Positions 1-7,162 of a stretch of 46,528 nt of DNA are shown piece by piece. The notes beneath the pieces are model-generated. The model ran no database searches. It had not been told where the DNA came from and worked only from the letters and a program-made list of their open reading frames with translations. How positions within the stretch are numbered: the first letter of the stretch is position 1; every line of letters begins with the position of its first letter. Both the position numbers and the translations under genes were made by a program. This stretch comes from JACDBZ01 sp038233215 (GTDB lineage: Bacteria > Chloroflexota > Limnocylindria > QHBO01), in NCBI GenBank assembly GCA_038233215.1, contig JBBSML010000019.1, positions 1-46,528 on the forward strand, given 5' to 3'.

Positions 1-1
1 C

Positions 2-367
2 GACGGCGACTGCGACAGCCCGGACGCGGTGTTCGTGAACACCCTGGCCGAAGAGGAGACTCCGACCCCGACGCCGACGCCGACGCCGGAAGGAACCCCT
101 GGTGGGGAGACTCCGACCCCAACTCCGACGCCGACGCCGGATGAGGGTGAAGAGGACGGCAGCCCGACGCCGACCCCACGCCAGGGTGAGCTGGGCGGCA
201 ACCCGACCCCGACGCCACAAGGCGGCACGCTGCCCAACACCGCGGTCTGGGCTAGTCCGTCCGGTCCGATTCCCGCTGGGCTGGCTGGCTTGGCTGCCCT
301 GGTGGCCCTGGCCTCCCTCAGTGTGCTGGCCGGCGTCCGCTTTGCCGAGGTCGAGTCCCGCCGGTAG
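2..367 (+). CDS. C-terminal part of a Thr-Pro-rich cell-surface protein with an LPNTA sorting-like tail (5' end outside window)
   Basis: The reading frame is open from the first bases of the window (Asp-Gly-Asp-Cys-Asp-Ser...), so the gene starts upstream; an internal GTG at 29 is unlikely to be the start. About 65 residues are a low-complexity linker of alternating Thr-Pro broken by short acidic Glu/Gly stretches, typical of extended cell-wall-spanning stalks. Then come LPNTA, a hydrophobic helix of about 20 residues rich in Ala/Leu, and a short Arg-containing tail. That order (motif, helix, basic tail) is a sortase signal, with Ala replacing the usual Gly of LPxTG. The upstream domain is not visible, so its function is unknown. 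No sortase gene is in the window. The gene is followed by two hairpins. Confidence 0.7.
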   Translation, partial: DGDCDSPDAVFVNTLAEEETPTPTPTPTPEGTPGGETPTPTPTPTPDEGEEDGSPTPTPRQGELGGNPTPTPQGGTLPNTAVWASPSGPIPAGLAGLAALVALASLSVLAGVRFAEVESRR

Positions 368-389
368 TCAGGCGACGATCCAAGATATC

Positions 390-424
390 GAGAGGGGCCC
401 CGGGGTCATGCCAGGGGTCCTCTC
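390..424. terminator. Imperfect GC-rich hairpin after the surface-protein gene
   Basis: The arm at 390-401 (GAGAGGGGCCCC) pairs with 414-424 (GGGGTCCTCTC) with one G-T pair and one bulged G, around a 12-base loop. It lies 23 bases after the stop at 367. No T-run follows, so it may be a terminator aid or an mRNA 3'-end stabiliser. Confidence 0.4.
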
Positions 425-520
425 TCAGACGCACGACCCCTATGGGGCTAATAGCTTGAGAAAGCTCAACGTGAGCTGGTCGGGCACGGTCGTCACGCTC
501 ATTGATCCAGCCCCCCTGGC

Positions 521-556
521 AGGGACGGGGTAGAGGTTCGCCTCTACCCCGTCCCT
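521..556 (+). terminator. Strong Rho-independent terminator with TTCG tetraloop
   Basis: A perfect 16-bp stem: 521-536 pairs with 541-556 around the exceptionally stable TTCG tetraloop, followed by TTGTTG. The plus-strand orientation fits termination of the surface-protein transcript. The rest of the 368-780 gap shows no convincing gene. Confidence 0.8.
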
Positions 557-768
557 TGTTGTCTGGCGGACGTTCGGATCGGCGAGCCATTCGGCAGGAC
601 GCGTCAAGTGAAGAGCGTCTGAGCCAAAGGATCCAACTTGCGAAGCCCAAAGTCGCGGTAGCCTCAATTCGACCCTTCAGGCAATCTGCGACGGTATGGA
701 TTGCGGCGACAGCAAACGAGACCGACGGCTCGGGTCTTACCAGTCGCCCGCGACCCAAGAGCCGGGCG

Positions 769-774
769 TACTAT
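769..774 (+). promoter_or_regulatory. Probable -10 box of a leaderless promoter (TACTAT)
   Basis: TACTAT lies exactly six bases before the GTG at 781. Transcription would start at or next to the start codon. The same spacing occurs at five other genes in this window. No clear -35 hexamer is seen. Confidence 0.45.
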
Positions 775-780
775 CCGACC

Positions 781-1629
781 GTGCGAATGCAACGGAAGCG
801 CTTTCACGACGCTGTCGACGTTCGGCGCTTCCCGCACGGTCGCGTTGATGTCGTCGAGCTTGACGACGTGGTTGTCGGACGGATGACCTATGAGCCGGGC
901 TGGCGCTGGTCGATCGACATCAAGCCAATCGCCGGCACTGAGTGGTGCGCCTATCACCATCTCGGCGTGTCGCTGTCTGGACGTCTCCGGGTTGAGACGC
1001 CTGACGGCACGGAGCTCGAGATCAGGCCGGGGGATGTGTTCGAGATTCCACCGGGTCACGATGCGTGGGTCGTTGGTGACGAGCCCTGGGTATCCGTCGA
1101 CTTTGAGGCGATGCGATCCTTCGGACGGGGCGTCGATGTGCGGGACAACCGGAGCCTCGCGACGATTCTATTCTCCGACATCGTTGACTCCACTGCGGTC
1201 GCGAACCGGATGGGGGACGGCCCTTGGAAGGAGCTTGTTGCGCAGCACAACCAGGAAGCGCAGGCGGCAGTCGATCGCCATCGCGGTCGCGTGGTGAAGT
1301 GGACCGGCGACGGGATGCTGGCCATATTCGATGGGGCGGAAAAGGCCGCACGCTGTGCGGTCCTGCTGCGCTCGAAGGTCGTTGCACTCGGCCTCGAACT
1401 CCGACAGGCAATCCATAGCGGCGAGGTCGAGATATCCGCCGGCGATGTTCGCGGTCTCGCGGTGCATGCCGCCGCTCGTATCCTCTCCCTCGGACAGGCC
1501 AATGAGATCTTGGCGTCCGGAACTGTTCGCGACCTCCTCGACGGAAGCTCGTTCCAGTTTGAGGATCGCGGTGTGCACGAACTGAAGGGACTGAGCGGTT
1601 CGCGGCCGGTATTCGCAATAAGCGGCTGA
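781..1629 (+). CDS. Cupin - class III adenylate/guanylate cyclase fusion
   Basis: A 282-residue protein with two domains. Residues about 30-115 are a cupin-like barrel (Gly-rich strands, LEIRPGDVFEIPPGHDAW), probably a small-molecule sensor. Residues about 125-282 are a class III nucleotide cyclase homology domain: FSDIVDST carries the first two metal-site aspartates (D133, D136) and TGDGM carries D177, 44 residues on, as in active enzymes. It would make cAMP or cGMP, or act only as a sensor; the substrate cannot be read reliably. No transmembrane helix is seen, so it is cytoplasmic. GTG at 781 is preferred because of the TACTAT-N6 promoter; ATG at 787 is possible. Open frame further upstream runs through the terminator region and is not coding. 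Confidence 0.8.
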   Translation: MRMQRKRFHDAVDVRRFPHGRVDVVELDDVVVGRMTYEPGWRWSIDIKPIAGTEWCAYHHLGVSLSGRLRVETPDGTELEIRPGDVFEIPPGHDAWVVGDEPWVSVDFEAMRSFGRGVDVRDNRSLATILFSDIVDSTAVANRMGDGPWKELVAQHNQEAQAAVDRHRGRVVKWTGDGMLAIFDGAEKAARCAVLLRSKVVALGLELRQAIHSGEVEISAGDVRGLAVHAAARILSLGQANEILASGTVRDLLDGSSFQFEDRGVHELKGLSGSRPVFAISG

Positions 1630-1888
1630 AAATTCACGCCGACTGTGTCGTTTGTCGAACTGCGCTATCGACGACCCTTTCGGTCGACTAACAATACCGC
1701 GGTGGAATCGGCGAGCGGACCGAATACCACCCGTGCGTCGCCTGGGATCGACGTCCAGTTGGTCGTATTCAGCCGCCCTCGGGTGATGCGGGCGACGACT
1801 GGTGCGGGCGACGAGTAGACTGCCCGACCCAAGCCATCGTGCAGCAAGCGTACGACCGGCTCATCGCCCAGCGCACGAGGTTCGACCC

Positions 1889-2257
1889 ATGAAGTTCGCC
1901 GCAACGCTGCCTGCATCGGACATCGAGCGGGCTAAGGCGTGGTACTCCTCGGTGCTGCGTCTCGAACCGACGGAGATCACGGAAAGCGGGGATGTCTGGT
2001 ATGAGATCGGCGGCACGCGCTTGATGCTCTACCCGTCCCAGTTCGCGGGAACCAACCAGGCGACCGCGGTCAACATCAGGGTCGATGATGTCGAGGTCAG
2101 CGTCGCGGAGCTCAAGGCCCGGGGGGCAGTGTTCGAGAGTTATGACTTCGGCGATGTGTTTCGCACGGTGGATGGGATCGCAACCTCCGCCGCAGGCGAG
2201 AAGATGGCCTGGCTGAAGGATCCCGAAGGCAACCTCGTCAGCATCGGGGCGCACTAG
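1889..2257 (+). CDS. VOC (glyoxalase/bleomycin-resistance fold) family protein
   Basis: 122 residues, the usual size of a one-module VOC protein. It starts LPASDIERAKAWY, the classic first strand and helix of the fold, and ends WLKDPEGNLVSI, the conserved last strand with the metal-ligand-type Glu/Asp region. VOC proteins bind a divalent metal and act as lyases, dioxygenases or drug-binding proteins; no substrate can be assigned. GAGG at 1877-1880 sits 8 bases before the ATG. A TAGACT -10-like box at 1816-1821 could give a leader of about 60 bases. The neighbours are unrelated cyclase genes. Confidence 0.85.
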   Translation: MKFAATLPASDIERAKAWYSSVLRLEPTEITESGDVWYEIGGTRLMLYPSQFAGTNQATAVNIRVDDVEVSVAELKARGAVFESYDFGDVFRTVDGIATSAAGEKMAWLKDPEGNLVSIGAH

Positions 2258-2495
2258 AGGAGCTGCATCAGCTGCGCCAGTCCGTCCTGGGATTGCCTGG
2301 TCGCGACGGTCGGATCGGTGCGGATACCGAGGACTTCGCGATGTCCTGGCCGTCGATCGGTGCCACGCCCTAGCTGACGCACCACGACGAGAACCCCCGA
2401 CGACCCCCGAAGGGTGGCCGCATTCGCCCAATTGAGCCTCGACAAGGAGTCGCTGGGATGCCTATGTTTGGGCGCACCACCCACGGGAGGCGGAA

Positions 2496-3789
2496 GTGTC
2501 CAGCGGTGATCCATTGTCCGGGCGAAGCCAGACGCGCGGCTTCATGTTCGCCGATCTGCGCGGGTACTCAGCCTTCACGGAGCGGCATGGTGACGAAGCC
2601 GCCCGCGAGCTGCTCGGCAGGTATCGAGCGGTAGTGCGCGAGGTGATCGGTCAGGCTGGCGGTGCGGAGATTCGTACCGAGGGCGACTCGTTCTACGGCG
2701 TCTTCACGTCGGTGGCTCAGGCGGTTCTCGCCGGCTTGGCGATCCTGGCAGCCGCGCAGGCAGCAACGAACCGACTGGGGACACATCCGATCCGGATCGG
2801 CATCGGCGTGCACGCCGGCGAGACGGTGGACTCGACCGACGGCATCGTGAGCTCTGCGGTAAACACTGCAGCGCGCATCTGCTCGGTAGCCCGTGCAGGC
2901 GAGTTGCTGGTGAGCGATACAGTGCGGTCCCTCACTCGCACGCACCTCGACGTGGCTTTTTCGAATCGAGGCCGTCGCCGGCTCAAAGGCATTACGGAGC
3001 CGGTCCTCGTGTATGGGGTGAAGGCAGCAGCAGCGGGAGGACAGAGAGGTGCCCTCGTTGGACCCGTCGGCTGGTCGCCACGGTCGCGCTGGGTGCTGGT
3101 GGGTGGTGCGGCAGCACTCGCAGCCGTCGCTGTGGCGTGGGCCACCATCGGGGGAACCCTGAAGCCCGAGGGCTTGGCTCAGGATGGTCCGAGCGCTTCA
3201 ATCCCGCCGCTCATGCTTGCGCCGTCAGCGCCGTCAGCCCTGTCAAGTCCTGTTGTCGCCCCGTCCACGAGCCTGGCGCCCTTTCCCATGGCGGTCGAAG
3301 AGGATCTGCTCGGGTTTCTCGACGAGTCATCGCGCGACCGATGCAGCCGGACCGGAGAGGGTCCTGCCTACGTCGCGGTGGGCGACCTCCGATTCGAACC
3401 GATCAAGGTTGCGTATGTTGCCGGGATCGACTGCGCGCTCGGCGGACTCAATGCGCCCGATCAGTTACGAATCTGGCTACTCCAAGCCACGGCGGGCGCT
3501 GGGAGGGGCATGGACAGTCCAAGGATTGCCCCACGCGCCATCGTCGGGCAGAAGGCTGACGCCAACGCGGCGCCCCGCACGTCCTGCGGGCAATGAGGTA
3601 CCCGCCCGCGAGGAATGGTCGTTCGGCGAGGCCTCGGGACAGCTGGCCTGTTATGAGACGGTGACCGGCGACGCGATCCTGTGGTGGAACTATGACGGCA
3701 CGGAGATCATCGCTACAGCCGTCCGAGACGATCGCGACATGGCATCCCTCTTACGCTGGTGGACGGCCGAAGCGCGATTCGCGCCTTGA
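2496..3789 (+). pseudogene. Class III adenylate/guanylate cyclase with C-terminal extracytoplasmic domain, frameshifted near 3590
   Basis: The gene starts at GTG 2496 after GGGAGG (2485-2490). Residues 15-170 are a cyclase domain: FADLRGYSAF (metal Asp D20), EGDSF (D64) and a conserved C-terminal strand region. One transmembrane helix follows at about 198-217, then a Ser/Pro linker and an outer domain with paired cysteines. This frame stops at 3594-3596 just after a TSCG Cys. The next frame continues smoothly from about 3590 with NEVPAREEWSFG...GQLACYET...LLRWW and stops at 3787-3789, the expected end of such a domain. A +1 shift (or two lost bases) near 3585-3595 therefore splits the gene. 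The only homopolymer there is GGG. The catalytic part is intact, so a truncated product could still work. Confidence 0.7.
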
Positions 3790-3978
3790 TGCCATTGTGG
3801 ATGACGCACGCCTGCCAGCGACACCCTAATCGGATGCTTGCACCTGTCGAAGGGGCAGCTGGTCGTGAAGGCGCTCCTCGGAGATTTCGTCGGCGACGGG
3901 GTGGGCGATGGGGTCGAATCGGACGACCGAGTCACGGCTTTCTCGGTAACCATCTCCGAGCGACCACCACGTTTGCGC

Positions 3979-4315
3979 GTGGCTGAGCCGTTCCTGCCGC
4001 GTCGGGCTGTCGCGGAGGCCCTCGGGGTTGCCCTGCTCTTTGTCGCGATCGTTGGCTCTGGGATCGCCGCTGACAGGTTGACCGATGAAGCAGCGCTACG
4101 CTTCTCATCAACGCCGTCGTTATCCGCCTCACGCTGGCTGCCGCAATCACCGCGGTGGGCCCCATTTCAGGGGCGCACCTCAACCCGGCAGTACGGTGTC
4201 GGTGGCGATGGAGCGCGGTTTCCCATGGGCGGAGGTCCCGATGTACATCGGCGCCCAACTGGTTGGCGCCTTGATTGGAGTCGTGAGCGCGAACCTGATT
4301 TCGGACGCGGGGTAA
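3979..4315 (+). pseudogene. Degenerate aquaporin (MIP family), two frameshifts and missing C-terminal half
   Basis: Three frames joined in order give an aquaporin N-terminal half: PRRAVAEALGVALLFV...GSGIAADRL (to about 4100), then LLINAVVIRLTLAAAITAV..GAHLNPAV (4101-4192), then TVSVAMERGFPWAEVPMY...GVVSANLI to the stop at 4313-4315. The NPA pore motif is intact. Each junction needs one lost base (near 4101 and 4192), and neither is in a homopolymer. The second half with the second NPA box is absent. The sequence resembles the aquaporins found in some arsenic-resistance operons, but no arsR or other ars gene is recognisable nearby. The 3790-3978 stretch upstream holds no convincing gene. Non-functional as it stands. 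Confidence 0.75.
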
Positions 4316-4370
4316 CCGCCGCACCAGGCCCGCGAGATCCTGGTCGTGAGATATCTCGGTCAAGGATGCG

Positions 4371-4398
4371 TTGGACCGATCTCATGGTGCCGTTAGAT
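4371..4398 (+). promoter_or_regulatory. Possible sigma70-type promoter
   Basis: TTGGAC (4371-4376), a 16-base spacer and TTAGAT (4393-4398) lie 49 bases before the TTG start of the following gene. This is a motif match only. Confidence 0.3.
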
Positions 4399-4447
4399 CA
4401 GCGTACAGTCACGCTGAGACGACCCAGCGAAATCGGAGGACTTGATC

Positions 4448-4864
4448 TTGACCGAAGCAGCAATTGGAACGGGGACGAAGGACGATCCGTGGCGGTTGAA
4501 GACCCCGCCGGGTACCAGCGAATACCAGATGTACCGTGACGATGCGGCCGACCCTCCCGAACTCGTCTGCCAGGTGGGCTCGACGAAGCTCACCTACCAG
4601 CTGCGAGCGATCGAGGACCTGCACGGCTGGTTAAAGGAGCAGGCCGACTGGGTGCCGCTGGGCGCCACCGATGAGCAGAAGGCTGCCGTCGATGGCACGG
4701 TCGAAGCGTTTGGCAGAGCGGAGTCGAACCCCGTCGGCGGCTGGTACGGACTTCGCAGGGGCTACCGCGGCCGATTCGGCATGTACCTACCGCCGCTGCT
4801 CGAGGCCCTCGGCCTGGCCGAGGTCGAGCACAACTCGCGCAACAACCGAATGCGCGCCCGCTGA
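4448..4864 (+). CDS. Conserved hypothetical protein (DUF6855-like)
   Basis: A 138-residue soluble protein. It contains TKDDPWRLKTPPGTSEY near the N-terminus, LVCQVGSTKLTY in the middle, and a C-terminal half with NPVGGWYGLRRG, RGRFGMYLPPLLEALGLA and EHNSRNNRMRA. I recognise this as a widespread uncharacterised bacterial family, tentatively DUF6855. TTG 4448 is chosen because GGAGGA (4435-4440) is seven bases upstream; TTG 4442 would leave only one base. No membrane helix or catalytic motif is evident. It converges on the cold-shock gene across a shared terminator. Confidence 0.75.
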   Translation: MTEAAIGTGTKDDPWRLKTPPGTSEYQMYRDDAADPPELVCQVGSTKLTYQLRAIEDLHGWLKEQADWVPLGATDEQKAAVDGTVEAFGRAESNPVGGWYGLRRGYRGRFGMYLPPLLEALGLAEVEHNSRNNRMRAR

Positions 4865-4918
4865 TGTTCAGCGCGTATCGCGCAGAGTCCGATCGTCGCC
4901 ACTTCGGCCAGACGCGAA

Positions 4919-4960
4919 GAAGCGGCTGGCGGATACCCGTTGGGCACCGACAGCCGCTTC
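4919..4960. terminator. Bidirectional terminator hairpin between convergent genes
   Basis: GAAGCGGCTG (4919-4928) and CAGCCGCTTC (4951-4960) are perfect inverted repeats. The enclosed 22 bases contain a smaller CCC/GGG stem. It lies between the stop codons of the plus gene (4864) and the minus cold-shock gene (4983). Confidence 0.65.
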
Positions 4961-4982
4961 AATGTCAAGGTTGGCGAGTGAG

Positions 4983-5189
4983 TTACTCGGCAGCCTTGAT
5001 GTTCGATGCGCGCGGACCGCGCGGGTTGGACTCGACGTCGAAGGTTACTGCCTCGCCGCCGACGAGACGATCGAAGTCGATCGACTCATTGAGCCCGTCG
5101 CGGTGGAAGAAATAATCCTTGCCATCCTCGCCGGTGATGAAGCCGAAGCCGCGGTCGGCGACGATCTTCTTGATAGAACCATTGGCCAT
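4983..5189 (-). CDS. Cold-shock domain protein (CspA family)
   Basis: A 68-residue single cold-shock domain. Both RNA-binding motifs are present: RGFGFITG (RNP1-like, residues 13-20) and DYFFHRDGL (RNP2-like, 25-33), and the chain ends ASNIKAAE. Such proteins bind single-stranded RNA/DNA and act as RNA chaperones. The ATG at 5189 has a strong AGGAGG six bases upstream on the minus strand; the open frame further upstream is shadow. A TACTCT box (plus coordinates 5217-5222, minus strand) could be the -10, giving a short leader rather than the long thermosensing 5' UTR of E. coli cspA. It is divergent from guaD with a 62-base gap. Confidence 0.95.
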   Translation of the reverse strand: MANGSIKKIVADRGFGFITGEDGKDYFFHRDGLNESIDFDRLVGGEAVTFDVESNPRGPRASNIKAAE

Positions 5190-5237
5190 GAGTGGCCTCC
5201 TAACTGTAGAAGCGCAAGAGTACTCGGTCTTGGCATG

Positions 5238-5243
5238 TAGCAT
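5238..5243 (+). promoter_or_regulatory. Possible -10 box for guaD (TAGCAT)
   Basis: TAGCAT lies eight bases before the ATG at 5252. No ribosome-binding site precedes that ATG, so transcription may start at or within two bases of it. Confidence 0.35.
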
Positions 5244-5251
5244 CGTTTGCA

Positions 5252-6568
5252 ATGACGCCGCTTCCGGCTCTTCCCCCGTTCGCGCTTCGCGCCAGGCTGC
5301 TCTCGCCGCTGGATGATGGAGGATTCCTCGACGAGCCTGACGGCGTGCTCGAGGTCGATGCCGCAGGACGGATGACGCGCGTGGGCCCCTGTGACGAGGC
5401 CTCTTCTGCATCCGCAATCGACCTGCGGCCGATGGTCCTGATGCCGGGCATGATTGATCTGCACGCCCACCTTCCACAGATCCCGAACGCCGGGCTGGGG
5501 AGCGGGCTCGACCTGCTGACCTGGCTTGACCGCTACATCTTTCCGCTTGAACGCGCGTACGACCGCTCCGTCGCGGAGCGCCAGGCCCCCGCTGCCTTCG
5601 GTGCGTTTGCAGCCGCCGGCACGACAACGATCGTCACCTACGCGGCGCTCTGGCCCGACTCGACCGATGCCGCCTTCGCGGCCGCTGAGAAGCACGGTAT
5701 CCGGGCGGTGATCGGAAAGGTCATGATGGATCGGCTCACCTATGACACCGATATTGATCCGGGCGAAATCCTCGAAACGAGCCTTCGACAGTCGGACGAG
5801 CTGGCCACCCGCTGGCATGGAGCCGCAGGCGGCAGGCTGCACTACGCGTTCACCCCGCGCTTTGCGATCAGCTGCACGGAGGAGATGCTGCGCGAATCAG
5901 CCTTGTTGGCGGCGCATCACGGAGCCTACTGGCAGACTCACCTTTCCGAGGACGTGGGTGAGATCGGCGAGGTCGGGCGCCTGTTTCCGGCAGCGCGTGA
6001 CTACCTCGACGTCTATGACCGTATCGGGGCGCTGGGGGCGCGGTCGATCCTCGCGCACGCCATCCATCTTTCCGACCGGGAGGTGGCGCGGCTGGTCGAG
6101 AGCGATTCGCGCGTGGCACATTGCCCGGCTTCGAACCTGTTCCTCTCGAGCGGAATGATGCCGCTCGGCGCATATCGAGCCGCCGGCATGACCATCGGCC
6201 TGGGGAGCGACGTGGCTGCTGGCCCGGAAGTTTCGATCTTCAGCGTCATGCGTGCTGGCGCCGTCACTCAGCGCGCGCTCGAAGTGACCGGGACCGGCAA
6301 CCGTGCTCATGGCTTGCGGCCGCTCGACTGGATCCGGCTCGGATCGCTCGATGGCGCCCGGGCCCTTGGCCTGGACGCCCATATCGGGTCGCTCGAAATC
6401 GGAAAGGAGGCCGATGTGATCGCCATCGATCCGCGATTCACGAACCCGCTGCCGACCGACGACCCGCCTTCGACGGCCGATGATATTGCCAGCAGGGTCG
6501 TCTTTCGCCCGCACCCGAACATGGTTCGCGGCGCCTGGGTGCGCGGCCGCCTGCTCGACCGCGGTTGA
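5252..6568 (+). CDS. guaD: Guanine deaminase (amidohydrolase superfamily)
   Basis: A 438-residue protein, the length of bacterial guanine deaminases. MPGMIDLHAHLPQ holds the first two zinc histidines (H71, H73) and the Pro-Gln that follows them in GuaD. Later come THLSED, SILAHAIHLSD, HCPASNLFLSSG and LGSDVAAG, giving the remaining His and Asp ligands and the substrate-contact region. The enzyme converts guanine to xanthine and ammonia in purine salvage or catabolism. The end GKEADVIAIDP is the usual return of the beta-sandwich domain. A related aminohydrolase such as a chlorohydrolase-type enzyme is less likely. No other purine-catabolism gene is adjacent. Confidence 0.8.
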   Translation: MTPLPALPPFALRARLLSPLDDGGFLDEPDGVLEVDAAGRMTRVGPCDEASSASAIDLRPMVLMPGMIDLHAHLPQIPNAGLGSGLDLLTWLDRYIFPLERAYDRSVAERQAPAAFGAFAAAGTTTIVTYAALWPDSTDAAFAAAEKHGIRAVIGKVMMDRLTYDTDIDPGEILETSLRQSDELATRWHGAAGGRLHYAFTPRFAISCTEEMLRESALLAAHHGAYWQTHLSEDVGEIGEVGRLFPAARDYLDVYDRIGALGARSILAHAIHLSDREVARLVESDSRVAHCPASNLFLSSGMMPLGAYRAAGMTIGLGSDVAAGPEVSIFSVMRAGAVTQRALEVTGTGNRAHGLRPLDWIRLGSLDGARALGLDAHIGSLEIGKEADVIAIDPRFTNPLPTDDPPSTADDIASRVVFRPHPNMVRGAWVRGRLLDRG

Positions 6569-6750
6569 CCCGTGGTGCGGGGATAACCGGTCAGCGAACC
6601 GTCCAGGGAGCCCGGCTTCGTCTGGAAAGGACCCGTGGTGCGGGAATCCGGGCGAGGAGATCTGACTTCTTTGACGTTAGCCCCGCACCGCGGGAATCCG
6701 GCCGTGGAGGGGTGACTCGATTGGCGTGAGCCCAGCACTGCGGGTCACCG
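6567..6750 (+). repeat. Tandem cluster of four REP-like hairpin units
   Basis: Four copies of a small palindromic unit lie in one orientation between guaD and the next gene: GACCCGTGGTGCGGGG (6567-6582), the same word less its final G (from 6630), GTTAGCCCCGCACCGCGGG (6676-6694) and GAGCCCAGCACTGCGGG (6728-6744). Each folds to a CCCG/CGGG-type stem with a loop of three to six bases. The third and fourth have GTTAGC or GTGAGC in front, as in the elements at 11201, 16795 and 23196. The spacing is about 45-60 bases. Confidence 0.6.
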
Positions 6751-6772
6751 CCGTCGCCCAGCGCGCATCGGC

Positions 6773-6778
6773 TAGGCT
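6773..6778 (+). promoter_or_regulatory. Probable -10 box of a leaderless promoter (TAGGCT)
   Basis: TAGGCT lies exactly six bases before the GTG at 6785. There is no Shine-Dalgarno sequence. Confidence 0.45.
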
Positions 6779-6784
6779 ACGCAC

Positions 6785-7162
6785 GTGGACCGAGTCATCC
6801 AGATCCTCATTAATGCGGCCGCGCTCTACGTGGCCGTGCTGGTCGTGCCGAACCTGGAGTTCACCGGTGAGTGGTGGAAGCTCCTGCTGGTTGCCGCCAT
6901 CTTCGGCCTGGTCAACACGTTCGTGCGGCCGATCCTGCGCATCTTCACGCTGCCGATCACGCTCCTGACGCTCGGCCTCTTCCTGCTCGTGATCAACGCG
7001 CTGATGCTGCTCCTGACCGGGGCAATCTCCAATCAGCTCAGCCTTGGCTTGACGGTGGGCGGCTTCCTGGCGGCATTGTTCGGTTCGATTGTCATCAGCA
7101 TCGTGGGGATGCTGCTCTCGGCGCTGATCGGCGGCAGCCGCGTTGCCGGGCGCTTCCGCTGA
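6785..7162 (+). CDS. Phage-holin-like family IV membrane protein (PF04020/YvlD type)
   Basis: 125 residues, almost all in four predicted transmembrane helices. The sequence shows the family hallmarks: NLEF near the end of helix 1, GLVNTFVRPILRIFTLPIT between helices 2 and 3, and a terminal Gly/Ser-rich helix. Despite the family name, these chromosomal proteins are not linked to phage lysis; their function is unknown and some respond to envelope stress. The start is GTG with the leaderless TAGGCT box. It is probably cotranscribed with the next membrane gene, which overlaps its stop. Confidence 0.85.
   Translation: MDRVIQILINAAALYVAVLVVPNLEFTGEWWKLLLVAAIFGLVNTFVRPILRIFTLPITLLTLGLFLLVINALMLLLTGAISNQLSLGLTVGGFLAALFGSIVISIVGMLLSALIGGSRVAGRFR

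Noticed and set aside
29..240. Repeated ACTCCGACCCC-type units that could look like a short tandem array or CRISPR.
   Set aside because: They encode Thr-Pro repeats in frame and have no spacer structure. No CRISPR array was seen anywhere.
1665..1916. A small minus-strand frame in the gap between the cupin-cyclase and VOC genes.
   Set aside because: No start signal, no recognisable motif, and it overlaps the start of the VOC gene.
3838..3978. In-frame sequence upstream of the aquaporin remnant that could be a regulator fragment.
   Set aside because: The residues show no convincing helix-turn-helix or other motif; only proximity to an ars-type aquaporin suggested it.
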